DNA from: Bacteroides cutis
GTDB taxonomy: Bacteria; Bacteroidota; Bacteroidia; Bacteroidales; Bacteroidaceae
Assembly (NCBI RefSeq): GCF_900241005.1
Contig: NZ_OEST01000005.1
Coordinates: 186,001-250,000 of the forward strand
DNA length: 64,000 nt
Reading direction: 5' to 3'
The number at the start of each line of letters is the position of its first letter. Position 1 is the first letter of the stretch. Shown here piece by piece: positions 50,236 to 59,861 of the stretch. Position numbers and translations under genes: made by a program. Below the pieces are notes generated by a model. The model did not search any database and was not told the DNA's origin. It saw only the letters and a program-made list of their open reading frames with translations.

Positions 50236-51402
50236 ATGAAGTATAATTTTGATGAACTGATAGAACGTCGCGGCACTGACTCAGTGAAGTGGGACGGAGC
50301 GAAAAATGTTTGGGGACGTGATGATTTGCTTGCCATGTGGGTGGCTGATATGGACTTTCGTACTCCTCCTTTCGTAATGGATGCCTTGCGCAAGCGGCTC
50401 GAGCATGAAGTGTTGGGGTATACTTTCGCTTGCGAAGAGTGGTATACCTCCATCTGTAACTGGCTGTACAAACGTCATCAATGGGAAATTACCCATGAAA
50501 TGTTGACTTTTGTACCCGGTATAGTTCGTGGACAAGCTTTTGCTCTGCAATGTTTCACCAATCCGGGAGACAAAGTCATGGTTATGACTCCGGTATATCA
50601 TCCTTTTTTTCTGGTTACCGAGCGCTTGGGGCGTGAAGTCGTGTATTCTCCGCTTGACTTGTGCGACGGTCAATATCAAATTGATTTCGAACGTTTCAGT
50701 CGGGATATTCAAGGTTGTAAAGTACTTATTCTCTGTAATCCCCATAATCCAGGTGGCCGTGTGTGGACTGTAGAAGAATTGCAACGAATAGCCGATATCT
50801 GTAAAGAGAGCGGTACGCTGGTTATTTCGGATGAGATACATGCCGATCTGACTCTTCCACCTTATAAACATCATCCTTTTGCCACAGTTTCGGAGAATGC
50901 AGCACAAAACTCTTTAACTTTCATGGCGCCTAGCAAGGCTTTTAACATGCCGGGGCTGGGCAGTTCCTATGCCATAACCATCAATACCGATATTCGGCAT
51001 CGTTTCCAGCAATTTATGGAAGCCGGAGAGTTCTGTGAAGGCCATTTGCTGGCATATATCGGAACTGCCGCTGCTTATATGCAGGGTGAAGAGTGGTTGT
51101 CACAGCTGCTTGATTATCTGAAAGACAATATCAATTTTACCGAGAATTACTTAAAAGAACATGTTCCGGGTATCAGTATGATACGTCCGCAAGCATCTTA
51201 TCTCATTTTTCTGGATTGCCGTGCATTAGGTTTGTCACAAGACGAACTGACAAGGCTTTTTTCTGAAAAAGCCCATCTTGCTTTGAACGACGGTACCATG
51301 TTCGGTAAACCCGGCAAAGGCTTTATGCGGTTGAATGTAGGTTGTCCGCGTTCGGTATTACAGCAGGCATTGAACCAGTTGGCTATCGCTGTCAAACAGT
51401 GA
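50236..51402 (+). CDS. MalY/PatB-type PLP-dependent aminotransferase or cystathionine beta-lyase
   Basis: 388 residues from ATG 50236; an in-frame extension to 50194 has no support. Fold-type I PLP enzyme. Motifs: WVADMDFRTPPFVMDALRKRLEHEVLGY at the start, the ILCNPHNPGGRVW loop, VISDEIHADLTL with the Asp that pairs with the PLP pyridine nitrogen, and the PLP-binding lysine in MAPSKAFNMPG. MalY/PatB enzymes cleave cystathionine to homocysteine and pyruvate; whether this one lyases or transaminates is not visible. Confidence 0.9.
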   Translation: MKYNFDELIERRGTDSVKWDGAKNVWGRDDLLAMWVADMDFRTPPFVMDALRKRLEHEVLGYTFACEEWYTSICNWLYKRHQWEITHEMLTFVPGIVRGQAFALQCFTNPGDKVMVMTPVYHPFFLVTERLGREVVYSPLDLCDGQYQIDFERFSRDIQGCKVLILCNPHNPGGRVWTVEELQRIADICKESGTLVISDEIHADLTLPPYKHHPFATVSENAAQNSLTFMAPSKAFNMPGLGSSYAITINTDIRHRFQQFMEAGEFCEGHLLAYIGTAAAYMQGEEWLSQLLDYLKDNINFTENYLKEHVPGISMIRPQASYLIFLDCRALGLSQDELTRLFSEKAHLALNDGTMFGKPGKGFMRLNVGCPRSVLQQALNQLAIAVKQ

Positions 51403-51528
51403 TAAAATACCTCATATAGGTATATATCTCTAAATTTATTTTAGCTTGTTGATAAAAATGCAAAAAAACATACTCTTAATATTAATTAAATATATACCTC
51501 CCCTTGATGGCAGACTTAAATAAAATAA

Positions 51529-51536
51529 TATATTTG
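51529..51536 (+). promoter_or_regulatory. -7 promoter element of the SPFH gene
   Basis: TATATTTG matches TAnnTTTG, 35 nt before the ATG at 51572. Confidence 0.5.
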
Positions 51537-51571
51537 TGATATTGAAATGATATCAATTAAATTTATGTGAT

Positions 51572-52528
51572 ATGGAAGCAAAAGAATTGGATTTCAAAGG
51601 TTTTAAGATAAATGGCTTTTTAGCTTTATTTCTCCATCTGGTGGTACTTACAGCTGTGATAATTTTCGGTTTTATCACAAGTATTCCTACACTTGTACTT
51701 TCTGTGTTCTTAACTGTTGTATGGTTTATTCTTTTTGCGGGTTATATGCAGTTGGAACCGAATGAAGCTCGGACTATGGTGTTTTTCGGAAAGTATAAAG
51801 GTACGTTTAAGGAAACTGGTTTTTTCTGGGTTAATCCATTTCTTGATAAGAAAAAATTGTCGTTGCGTGCGCGAAATCTGGATGTAGAACCTATTAAAGT
51901 TAATGATAAAATAGGCAATCCTATATTGATTGGTTTGGTATTGGTCTGGAAATTGAAAGATACCTATAAAGCGATGTTTGAGATTGATTCGCAAACAATG
52001 GCGGCATCGGCTTCATCGACAGGTAACGCCAATCAGATTAGTATCGGTAATGCGGTTGCCAATCGTATGAATGCTTTTGAAAATTTCGTGAAGATACAGA
52101 GTGATGCTGCTTTACGGCAAGTGGCAGGACAATATGCATACGATGATAACGAGGCTAATACGGAGGAATTGACGCTTCGTTCTGGCGGAGAAGAAATCAA
52201 TGAACAGTTAGAGCAAAAATTGAATGAGCGTTTGGCTATGGCAGGTATGGAGGTGATAGAAGCCCGTATCAATTATCTGGCTTATGCTCCTGAGATAGCA
52301 GCTGTGATGCTCCGCCGTCAGCAGGCTTCAGCCATTATTACGGCGCGTGAAAAAATTGTGGAAGGAGCGGTTTCTATGGTAAAGATGGCACTTCATAAAC
52401 TTTCTGAGGAGGAGATTGTTGAACTGGATGAAGAAAAGAAAGCTGCTATGGTTAGCAATTTGTTGGTAGTGCTTTGCGCGGATGAAGCTGCACAGCCGGT
52501 TGTAAATGCCGGAACACTGAACCATTAA
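51572..52528 (+). CDS. SPFH/band 7 (stomatin/flotillin-like) membrane protein
   Basis: 318 residues, ATG at 51572. Two hydrophobic segments near the N-terminus (about residues 13-35 and 40-55) anchor it. The SPFH domain follows: ARTMVFFGKYKGTFKETGFFWVNPFLDKKKLSLRARNLD, then ADAALRQVAGQYAYD-type helices and a C-terminal region with RINYLAYAPEIAAVMLRRQQASAIITAREKIVEGAVSM, typical of the class. It scaffolds membrane microdomains or interacts with proteases. Followed by a hydrolase at 11 nt and a ribbon-helix-helix protein, apparently one transcription unit. Confidence 0.92.
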   Translation: MEAKELDFKGFKINGFLALFLHLVVLTAVIIFGFITSIPTLVLSVFLTVVWFILFAGYMQLEPNEARTMVFFGKYKGTFKETGFFWVNPFLDKKKLSLRARNLDVEPIKVNDKIGNPILIGLVLVWKLKDTYKAMFEIDSQTMAASASSTGNANQISIGNAVANRMNAFENFVKIQSDAALRQVAGQYAYDDNEANTEELTLRSGGEEINEQLEQKLNERLAMAGMEVIEARINYLAYAPEIAAVMLRRQQASAIITAREKIVEGAVSMVKMALHKLSEEEIVELDEEKKAAMVSNLLVVLCADEAAQPVVNAGTLNH

Positions 52529-52539
52529 AGACTAAGAAA

Positions 52540-53901
52540 ATGATAAAGACTCAAAAAGTGTATCGGTGTTTTTTTCTGCTGTGTTTCTTATGGAGTAATG
52601 TTTATGGTATCTTTGCGCAAGATGCCAATCGCGTTCGTGCGCAGCATATTTATGAATGGTTTGCGGCAGGGCAGGGCGATAGTATTTATATTGCTTTGAA
52701 TAAAGAGTTGCAAGGAAAATTATCTCCAGTGATGTTCAATGGTACCTTTCGAGAGACGGAGAAAGTTTTCGGCAAGTTACAATCAAAAAGTGAGTGGCAG
52801 ACGGAAAACGTCCAGGGGGGGACCCTTTATTATTCCGATTTGAAATTTGAACGGTACGATTTCCGTTTTATACTTGCTTTTGATGCGGATGGAGCGATGA
52901 ATACGATCCGTCTGTCTCCAGTGCCGGCTACTTCTGTTACCCCTTCTGTAGCGTATAATGAAAAGAAGATGTCAGAACGGGATATCACCGTAGGTGCCGA
53001 AGGATTTCAACTGCCGGGTACACTGACTGTACCGAAGTTTGCTACCGTTGCCGAGGCACGTAAAGTTCCGTGTATCATTCTGGTACATGGCTCCGGTCCT
53101 CACGATCGTGATGAAACCATAGGACCTAATAAACCTTTCCGCGATATTGCCTGGGGATTGGCGGAACGGGGTATTGCTGTTATCCGTTATGACAAGCGTA
53201 CAAAAACTTATGGAGCTGATTGTGTTCCCGCCGGCCGTGTGCTCGATTATGATACGGAGGTAGTAGATGATGTCCTTTCCGCCGTGGCTTTGGCAAAAAC
53301 TCTGCCGGAGATTGCATCGGATAGTATCTATGTATTAGGACATAGTTTAGGAGGGACATTGGCTCCTCGCATAGCCGAACGTTCGAAGGAGTTGGCTGGG
53401 ATTATTGTTCTTGCCGGATTGGCTCGTCCGTTTGAGGATGCCGTTGAAGAGCAAACTGTTTATATCATGTCTTTGGCGCCTGCTTCGGCTGAAGCCAAAA
53501 TGCAGTTCGCCGACTTGAAAGAACAATTGAATAATGTAAGAAAATTGGGAACCAATGCTTTTGATGAGCAGATACCTCTGCCCTTGAATTTGCCTCGTTC
53601 CTATTGGGAATTTGCCAATGCTTATAAACCGGTGAGTGTAGCTGCCAAACTAAAGCTTCCTATCTTTGTTCTTCAAGGTGAACGCGATTATCAGGTGACC
53701 ATGGAAGATTTCGCATTCTGGCGTTTTGGCCTATGGCGAAATAAGAATGCCTTTTTCAAGTCTTATCCCAAGCTGAACCATCTTTTGCAAGAAGGAACTG
53801 GAAAAGCCACTCCGATGGAATATAGTCGGGCTTCATCTGTTCCGGCTTATGTGCTGAATGATTTAGCGGCATTTGCCCACGGAATCCGGAATATGTTTTA
53901 G
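52540..53901 (+). CDS. Secreted alpha/beta hydrolase with N-terminal DUF3887-like domain
   Basis: 453 residues, ATG at 52540. A signal peptide (CFFLLCFLWSNVYGIFAQ) places it in the periplasm or outside. Residues about 30-130 look like a DUF3887 domain, followed by an alpha/beta-hydrolase core with PCIILVHGSGPHDRDE (oxyanion region) and the nucleophile elbow LGHSLGGTLA near residue 268. The histidine is likely in KLNHLLQEG near the end and the acid in GERDYQVTMED. Probably an esterase or peptidase-type enzyme. Substrate unknown. Confidence 0.87.
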   Translation: MIKTQKVYRCFFLLCFLWSNVYGIFAQDANRVRAQHIYEWFAAGQGDSIYIALNKELQGKLSPVMFNGTFRETEKVFGKLQSKSEWQTENVQGGTLYYSDLKFERYDFRFILAFDADGAMNTIRLSPVPATSVTPSVAYNEKKMSERDITVGAEGFQLPGTLTVPKFATVAEARKVPCIILVHGSGPHDRDETIGPNKPFRDIAWGLAERGIAVIRYDKRTKTYGADCVPAGRVLDYDTEVVDDVLSAVALAKTLPEIASDSIYVLGHSLGGTLAPRIAERSKELAGIIVLAGLARPFEDAVEEQTVYIMSLAPASAEAKMQFADLKEQLNNVRKLGTNAFDEQIPLPLNLPRSYWEFANAYKPVSVAAKLKLPIFVLQGERDYQVTMEDFAFWRFGLWRNKNAFFKSYPKLNHLLQEGTGKATPMEYSRASSVPAYVLNDLAAFAHGIRNMF

Positions 53902-53979
53902 TGTATATCTTTTAATGGGTAATCAAAGAAATAAAGCAATTCAATTGTAATTAGTAAATCATAAAATTAGAAATAAATC

Positions 53980-54192
53980 GTGGCTAAAAAAGACACTTCA
54001 ACTAAAAGCTTCGTTCTACGTGTAGATACTGCAACAATGGATGCTATTGAAAAATGGGCAGCCGATGAGTTCCGTAGTACTAACGGACAGCTCCAGTGGA
54101 TCATCGCTGAGGCTCTCCGGAAGAGTGGGAGGTTGAAGAAAACTAAATCTACTTCTTTTACTGACTCCGAAGAGAAGGAACAAGAGGAATAG
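53980..54192 (+). CDS. Arc-type ribbon-helix-helix DNA-binding protein
   Basis: 70 residues, starting with GTG at 53980. The pattern KSFVLRVDTATMDAIEKWAADEFRS...GQLQWIIAEALRKSGR matches a ribbon-helix-helix fold (short strand, then two helices) of the Arc family. The tail is charged. It follows a hydrolase and an SPFH gene in what looks like one unit, as in other Bacteroides genomes by memory. It may regulate that unit. Binding site unknown. Confidence 0.8.
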   Translation: MAKKDTSTKSFVLRVDTATMDAIEKWAADEFRSTNGQLQWIIAEALRKSGRLKKTKSTSFTDSEEKEQEE

Positions 54193-54238
54193 ACCTTATA
54201 TTAATTGTTTATTGTATTCTTGTTTTTAAGTACAAACA

Positions 54239-54263
54239 AAACCGCATGAAATGCGTTTGTTAA
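54239..54263 (+). terminator. Weak hairpin after the Arc-type gene
   Basis: AACCGCAT / ATGCGTTT around 54239-54263 can form an 8-bp stem with one mismatch. The rest of 54193-54457 shows no gene; it contains the promoter of the next operon. Confidence 0.35.
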
Positions 54264-54425
54264 TCTATTGTCTGTTTGTTACTTTCTTCCCTCCCCAAAC
54301 ACGATGTTGTTTGAACATGGAGTTTTTAGGTAAACACATGTATATATTCATTACCCTACCTAATTGTTGTTGATTTTTATTCTTTTTCATTATTTTTAGG
54401 TATTTCCCGTGTTTTCTCTTCCCTC

Positions 54426-54433
54426 TAACTTTG
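54426..54433 (+). promoter_or_regulatory. -7 promoter element of the porin/imelysin operon
   Basis: TAACTTTG matches TAnnTTTG, 24 nt before the ATG at 54458. Confidence 0.5.
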
Positions 54434-54457
54434 TCCCAACAAAATTTAAGATAAAAG

Positions 54458-55825
54458 ATGAGAAAATTAACGGGTTTATTTGTTTTGTGTTTTTTACTTT
54501 CTACTAATACTTTACTGGCTGACGGATCGGATGAAGTAATCAAGGTAGAAGAGAACACTGAAATTACGGCAAAGAAAGAGACAGCAGCCACAAGTGACGG
54601 CTACAAGAAATTCCGTTTCGGTGGATATGGCGAGATGGCTGCAAGTTTTAAGGACTATGGTAACAATCGTTTTTACGGGGGTAATAATGGTAACTCCAAA
54701 GATAACCGGAACACCATTTCCATTCCTCGTTTTGTATTAGCATTTGATTATAAATTCAACTCAAAATGGATGCTCGGTGCAGAAATTGAGTTTGAAGCCG
54801 GTGGGGTAGGTACGGCATACGAAATTGAGAACTCCGAAAATGGGGAGTATGAAACCGAAGTGGAAAAAGGAGGAGAAGTCGCTCTCGAACAATTCCATAT
54901 TACTCGATTGATCCATCCAGCTTTCAATGTGCGCGCGGGGCATATTATTGTGCCGGTTGGGTTGACTAATGCCCATCACGAGCCTATCAACTTCTTTGGC
55001 GTTTATCGTCCGGAAGGCGAAAGCACTATTTTACCTTCTACCTGGCATGAAAATGGACTCGAGATTTTTGGGTCGTTTGGAAAAGGCTATACAGGTTTCG
55101 ATTATCAAGCGATGATTGTTGCGGGATTGAACGCTAACGGTTTTGATCGTAACACTTGGGTGGCTGGTGGTAAGCAAGGACTTTTTGAAGTAGATAATTT
55201 TACTTCGCCAGGTTATGCGTTTCGTTTGGACTATAAGGGTGTGCCGGGCTTGCGTGTAGGAGGTTCTTTCTATTATTGTGCAGATGCCGGTTCCAACTCC
55301 GACAAACTTCAGGATTATTCTACTTTTAAGGTTCCCGTAAGAATTTATACAGCCGATGCCCAATATAAAAATAGGTATGTAACGGCTCGTGCCAATTTTG
55401 TTTGGGGAAACTTGGGAAATTCATTGGCAGTCAGTTCGGTGAATACCAAACTCTCTAATAAGTCTCCATATACACGTGTCACTCCTGTCGCCAAAAAGGC
55501 GGTCAGTTATGCCGGAGAGGTTGGGGTCAATTTAAGTGCTTTTTTCAAAAGTAATAAAAAAGTCCCGGTGATTTATCCTTTTGCACGCTATGAATATTAT
55601 AATCCTCAGGAAAAAGGGGAGACAATGCAGGTCATGGAATTGCGTAATAAGGTAAGCATGTGGACAGCCGGCCTGGACTGGTATGCTTTGCCCAATCTGG
55701 TAGTGAAAGCCGATTATTCAACCAGGCAGATAGGTACAAGCAAGATATTTGGAACCGGACCTTATAATAGTGAAAATGAGTTCTCTATCGGTATAGCTTA
55801 TATTGGTTGGTTTATTAAAAAATGA
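54458..55825 (+). CDS. Porin-like outer membrane beta-barrel protein
   Basis: 455 residues, ATG at 54458. Signal peptide RKLTGLFVLCFLLSTNTLLADG. From about residue 45 an alternating amphipathic strand pattern with aromatic girdles (FRFGGYGEMAASFKDYG, FVLAFDYKFNSKWMLGAEIEFEAGG, FNVRAGHIIVPVGLTNAHH) and a final strand ending FSIGIAYIGWFIKK, whose C-terminal residues fit the outer membrane targeting signal of barrels. About 18 strands fit. It opens an operon with imelysin, a di-heme protein, another porin and a cytochrome. Probably passive uptake of an iron complex or an anion, inferred from neighbours. Confidence 0.8.
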   Translation: MRKLTGLFVLCFLLSTNTLLADGSDEVIKVEENTEITAKKETAATSDGYKKFRFGGYGEMAASFKDYGNNRFYGGNNGNSKDNRNTISIPRFVLAFDYKFNSKWMLGAEIEFEAGGVGTAYEIENSENGEYETEVEKGGEVALEQFHITRLIHPAFNVRAGHIIVPVGLTNAHHEPINFFGVYRPEGESTILPSTWHENGLEIFGSFGKGYTGFDYQAMIVAGLNANGFDRNTWVAGGKQGLFEVDNFTSPGYAFRLDYKGVPGLRVGGSFYYCADAGSNSDKLQDYSTFKVPVRIYTADAQYKNRYVTARANFVWGNLGNSLAVSSVNTKLSNKSPYTRVTPVAKKAVSYAGEVGVNLSAFFKSNKKVPVIYPFARYEYYNPQEKGETMQVMELRNKVSMWTAGLDWYALPNLVVKADYSTRQIGTSKIFGTGPYNSENEFSIGIAYIGWFIKK

Positions 55826-55851
55826 TTTTATTAACTGTTAATTTTTATAAG

Positions 55852-57036
55852 ATGAAAAAGAATTTATTTTTTGTACCGGTACTGGTTCTGGTACTGGCTC
55901 TCGTTGCCTCCTCATGTAGTGATGACGACTCGGATCCGTGGAATGTTGATGAGATAGATTACAACTCATCCACAGCAGATGCGTGGCATAACTATATGAA
56001 GAATGTTGCGATGCTTTTGAATGACGATGCTGAAAGTCTGTATAATGCTTGGGCGGTAACCTGGAAAGAAACAGGAAAGTCTTATGCTGAATTATTCAAG
56101 ACTCATGATGCCAATTTTACATATACAAATGCGGCAAGTTGTGCTCAGGAGATTGTAGAGAAATGTGCGGAGATAGCTAATGAAGTGGGTAGCGCTAAGA
56201 TAGGTGATCCTTATAACCTATATATTTCCGGACGTGAAAAGGAAGCTCTATATGCTGTGGAGTCTTGGTATAGTTGGCACTCACGCGATGATTATACTAA
56301 TAATATTTATTCTGTCAGAAACGCTTATTATGGTTCATTGGATGGTACTGTTGCCGGTAATTCTTTTGCAAAAGAAATTGAGGGTACAGCGATGGATATT
56401 AAGGTGAGAGCCGCTATCAAAGCAGCTGCAGATGCTATTCAGGCTATTCCTCAGCCATTCCGTAATCATATAAACAGTACTCAGGCTCAGACAGCAATGG
56501 AAGCTTGTTCTTCTTTACAGAGACTATTAAGTGAAGTGGAAGAAGAAGGAGGTGGAACAGTGGAAGCAGAAGCTACTAACCTGAAAGATTATGTCGTGAA
56601 TAATATATCATCAGAAAGACTTGATGCGATAGTTAAGAACTATGTAGATGTGGTAGTTGTCCCGACTTATGAAAAATTGAAAGAAAAAAACAAACTCCTT
56701 CTTGATGCAGTGAATTCGTTAGTGGCAAATCCTACCAATACACGTTTTGAGGCTGCTTGTACGGCTTGGTTGAATGCTCGTGAACCATGGGAATTGAGTG
56801 AGGCTTTCTTGTTTGGTCCGGTAGATGAGTTAGGACTTGATCCCAATATGGATAGCTGGCCTTTAGATCAGAACGCCATTGTACAGATTATGAAGTCTGC
56901 CGATTGGAGTTCTTTGGTTTGGGGAGACGATGACTCTGATGAAGCTATTGAAGCATCTCAGAATGTACGAGGTTTCCATACTTTGGAGTTTCTACTCTTT
57001 AAAGATGGAGAAGCCCGTACGGTACCTACAAAATGA
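55852..57036 (+). CDS. Imelysin family lipoprotein
   Basis: 394 residues from ATG 55852, which begins a lipoprotein signal (KNLFFVPVLVLVLALVASSCSD); the frame from 55822 overlaps the porin stop. Two helical repeats with motifs ADAWHNYMKNVAML, AWLNAREPWELSEAFLFGPVDELGLDP and the late GFHTLEFLLFKDG, equivalent to the family GxHxxE signature. Imelysin proteins are periplasmic or outer-membrane linked and tied to iron uptake, though they are not proteases as once believed. A di-heme protein and two porins are its operon partners, the typical setting. Confidence 0.88.
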   Translation: MKKNLFFVPVLVLVLALVASSCSDDDSDPWNVDEIDYNSSTADAWHNYMKNVAMLLNDDAESLYNAWAVTWKETGKSYAELFKTHDANFTYTNAASCAQEIVEKCAEIANEVGSAKIGDPYNLYISGREKEALYAVESWYSWHSRDDYTNNIYSVRNAYYGSLDGTVAGNSFAKEIEGTAMDIKVRAAIKAAADAIQAIPQPFRNHINSTQAQTAMEACSSLQRLLSEVEEEGGGTVEAEATNLKDYVVNNISSERLDAIVKNYVDVVVVPTYEKLKEKNKLLLDAVNSLVANPTNTRFEAACTAWLNAREPWELSEAFLFGPVDELGLDPNMDSWPLDQNAIVQIMKSADWSSLVWGDDDSDEAIEASQNVRGFHTLEFLLFKDGEARTVPTK

Positions 57037-57136
57037 GGATTGTTCAATTGGATAATAGATTAGGAGAAGTAAGGGTGAGATTGGAAAATCTCCCTTTGCT
57101 TCTTTGGCATGTAGAAATATATTGTTTTAGAAAACA

Positions 57137-58579
57137 ATGCAGATTATGGTAAATCATTTACTGAAATATTCATTCTTGTCTTTTTGCATATTGGCATTTA
57201 CGGCGTGTGATGAGGACGGAATTGATGTAACGGATGTAACCGTACCCGACGGGTATGCGCTTTCGGCCGGTACATCAACTCTTTTTTTAAACTCATCGGT
57301 AGCATACGATACGGAAGCCAATTGGGTGAGTGGAACATATTCTACCCGTTTTACCCGTGGCGACAGGCTTTATGACAACGCCCGTTCAAGTGGTAATGAT
57401 ATAGGTGGTGGTTTAGGACCGGTTTATGCCGGTTATTCTTGTGGAAGTTGTCATCGCAATGCCGGTCGTACCAAGCCTACACTCTGGAGTGAAGGTGGTT
57501 CCGGCAGTTCCGGATTTTCCTCGATGCTGGTTTATATCAGCCGTAAAAATGGGGCTTTCTTTCAGGAATATGGACGTGTATTACATGATCAGGCCATTTA
57601 TGGGGTGAAACCCGAAGGTAAACTGAAAGTAGAATATACTCGTGAGACTTTTCATTTTCCCGACGGTGAAGAATATGAACTTTGCAAACCCAATTATACC
57701 ATTACTGATTGGTATGCCGATGAGATAGCCCCTGAAGATCTTTTCTGTACAGTACGTATTCCATTGCGTCATGTCGGTATGGGGCAGATGATGGCACTTG
57801 ATCCTAAAGAAATAGAAGCTCTTGCCGCTAAGAGTAATTATCCCGAGTATGGTATTAGCGGTCGTTGCAATTATATAACAGAAAAAGGAGTGTATAGCTT
57901 GGGACTGTCCGGCAATAAGGCCCAACATGCCGATTTGACGGTGGAACTGGGCTTCTCCAGCGATATGGGTGTGACGAACAGCCGTTATCCGGAAGAAATC
58001 TGTGAGGGGCAGGTACAGGTTAATCAAGGCAGTATGATGGGACTCTCTTACGCTCAGCTCGATGTATCGACCGAGGATATGGAAGATGTAGATTTGTATA
58101 TGCAGAGCCTTGGTGTGCCGGCTCGCCGTAATGTCAATGATCCACAGGTCATTAAGGGTGAACAGAAATTCTATGAGGCCAAATGTCATCTTTGCCATGT
58201 GACAACCCTTCACACTAAACCGCGTGGAACTACTTTATTGATGGGTACAAAGTTACCGTGGCTGGGTAACCAGACTATTCATCCGTATTCCGATTATTTG
58301 CTTCATGACATGGGATCTGAAATCATGGGAGTCGGATTGAATGATAATTACGTAAGTGGTTTGGCACGTGGAAATGAATGGCGTACAACACCCTTGTGGG
58401 GAATCGGGTTACAGGAAAAAGTGAATGGGCATACATTCTTCCTGCACGATGGACGTGCACGCAATTATGTGGAAGCCATTATGTGGCATGGCGGAGAAGG
58501 AGAAGCTTCTAAAAATTTATTTAAGAATATGAGTAAGGAAGACCGTGATGCACTGGTTGCATTCCTGAAATCACTTTGA
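57137..58579 (+). CDS. Di-heme thiol oxidoreductase-like protein (DUF1111), lipoprotein
   Basis: 480 residues from ATG 57137 (57146 is an alternative). LKYSFLSFCILAFTACDED is a lipoprotein signal. Two heme-binding motifs are visible: CGSCH (YSCGSCHRNAGR near residue 113) and CHLCH (AKCHLCHVTTLH near 357). Long beta-rich region between. This is the DUF1111/thiol oxidoreductase family, often adjacent to imelysin in iron acquisition loci (for example the Pseudomonas icmP neighbourhood). Probably reduces or oxidises the transported iron species. Confidence 0.88.
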   Translation: MQIMVNHLLKYSFLSFCILAFTACDEDGIDVTDVTVPDGYALSAGTSTLFLNSSVAYDTEANWVSGTYSTRFTRGDRLYDNARSSGNDIGGGLGPVYAGYSCGSCHRNAGRTKPTLWSEGGSGSSGFSSMLVYISRKNGAFFQEYGRVLHDQAIYGVKPEGKLKVEYTRETFHFPDGEEYELCKPNYTITDWYADEIAPEDLFCTVRIPLRHVGMGQMMALDPKEIEALAAKSNYPEYGISGRCNYITEKGVYSLGLSGNKAQHADLTVELGFSSDMGVTNSRYPEEICEGQVQVNQGSMMGLSYAQLDVSTEDMEDVDLYMQSLGVPARRNVNDPQVIKGEQKFYEAKCHLCHVTTLHTKPRGTTLLMGTKLPWLGNQTIHPYSDYLLHDMGSEIMGVGLNDNYVSGLARGNEWRTTPLWGIGLQEKVNGHTFFLHDGRARNYVEAIMWHGGEGEASKNLFKNMSKEDRDALVAFLKSL

Positions 58580-58625
58580 CCCGACAACAGTGTTAATAAG
58601 AAATAAAAAGTATATATAAGTAGTT

Positions 58626-59837
58626 ATGAAGAAATTATTATTTTTAGTTGTACTTGCCGTAATGCCTTTGGGAGCAATGGCACAGCACGAAGAAGATACG
58701 GAAAACGGTGTGGTATCTCTGGCAGGAAGAGAAGGGTTTACCATTACAAGCAAGAAAGGAGATTTTGTGTTTAAACCTTACTTACTGGTACAGACCAGTG
58801 CCAATCTAAATTGGTATGATGATGAAGGTCTGGACAAAGCTTATAATCAGGATAATTTCGCAAGTTCCGGTTTCTCGGTTCCTTATGCTGTACTTGGTTT
58901 TACGGGTAAGGCTTTTGGAAAAGTTTCTTTTAACCTGTCAATCAATGCCGCTGCAAGTGGTGGAGCGTTGTTGCAACAAGCTTGGTTCGATATACAGTTC
59001 AAGAAAGAAATTGCCTTACGGGTAGGTAAGTTCAAAACGCCTTTTTCGCATGCCTACCTGACTACATTGGGTGAAACTTTACTTCCTCAGTTACCTGTCT
59101 CATTGACTTCTTCCGTCATTATGCCCTATTCACTGAATGCCGTGACACCGAATATCGGTACAGGTTTTGATTTGGGTGTGGAACTGCATGGGTTGGTTGG
59201 CGATAAGTTGGGTTATGAAATCGGCTTGTTCAACGGAACTGGTATTTCTGTGAATACTGCTTCAAAGACAATCAGCGACGACTGGCATATTCCTTCTTTG
59301 CTTTATGCCGGACGGTTGACTTATATGCCTAAAGGAGTGATGCCCGCCACACAAGGTAATCCGAACCGTCTGAATGAAGATAAGATACTGTTCGGATTGT
59401 CCGGTTCAATCAATGTGGAAAGTGAGAATGAGAGTACTAACGACACGCGTGTAGGACTGGAATTTGCTATGTTGAAAAATAAGCTTTATTTGGCTGCCGA
59501 GGCATACTACATGAATGTCGGTTTTACTAAACGCCAAAAGATCAATGAACATTATAATTATCTGGGTGGGTATGTACAGGGTGGTTACTTCGTGGCGCCC
59601 CGTGTGCAATTGGCTGCACGCTATGATGTCTTCAATCGTAATGGTACGGATGATGATGGGTTTTTGAACATGCCGGCTGTTGGCATGAATTATTTCTTCA
59701 AGGGATGTAACCTGAAGTTACAGGCAATGTATCAGTATGTTGCCCGTTGGGGACACGATACCCAACTCGACCGTGATAATGATAATTTGGGCTTAGCCAC
59801 CCATTCGGCTACTGTTTTACTTCAGTATACATTCTAA
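58626..59837 (+). CDS. Porin (phosphate-selective OprO/OprP-like)
   Basis: 403 residues, ATG at 58626. Signal peptide KKLLFLVVLAVMPLGAMAQH. Barrel strands such as FVFKPYLLVQTSANLNWYDDEG, GKVSFNLSINAAASGGALLQQAWFDIQFKKEIALRVGKFKTPFSHAYLTT (strand pair) and the last strands CNLKLQAMYQYVARW...SATVLLQYTF ending in Phe, as expected for barrels. Second porin of the operon, distinct from the one at 54458. Confidence 0.85.
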   Translation: MKKLLFLVVLAVMPLGAMAQHEEDTENGVVSLAGREGFTITSKKGDFVFKPYLLVQTSANLNWYDDEGLDKAYNQDNFASSGFSVPYAVLGFTGKAFGKVSFNLSINAAASGGALLQQAWFDIQFKKEIALRVGKFKTPFSHAYLTTLGETLLPQLPVSLTSSVIMPYSLNAVTPNIGTGFDLGVELHGLVGDKLGYEIGLFNGTGISVNTASKTISDDWHIPSLLYAGRLTYMPKGVMPATQGNPNRLNEDKILFGLSGSINVESENESTNDTRVGLEFAMLKNKLYLAAEAYYMNVGFTKRQKINEHYNYLGGYVQGGYFVAPRVQLAARYDVFNRNGTDDDGFLNMPAVGMNYFFKGCNLKLQAMYQYVARWGHDTQLDRDNDNLGLATHSATVLLQYTF

Positions 59838-59861
59838 ACAAATCAAGGAGAGGATGGTATT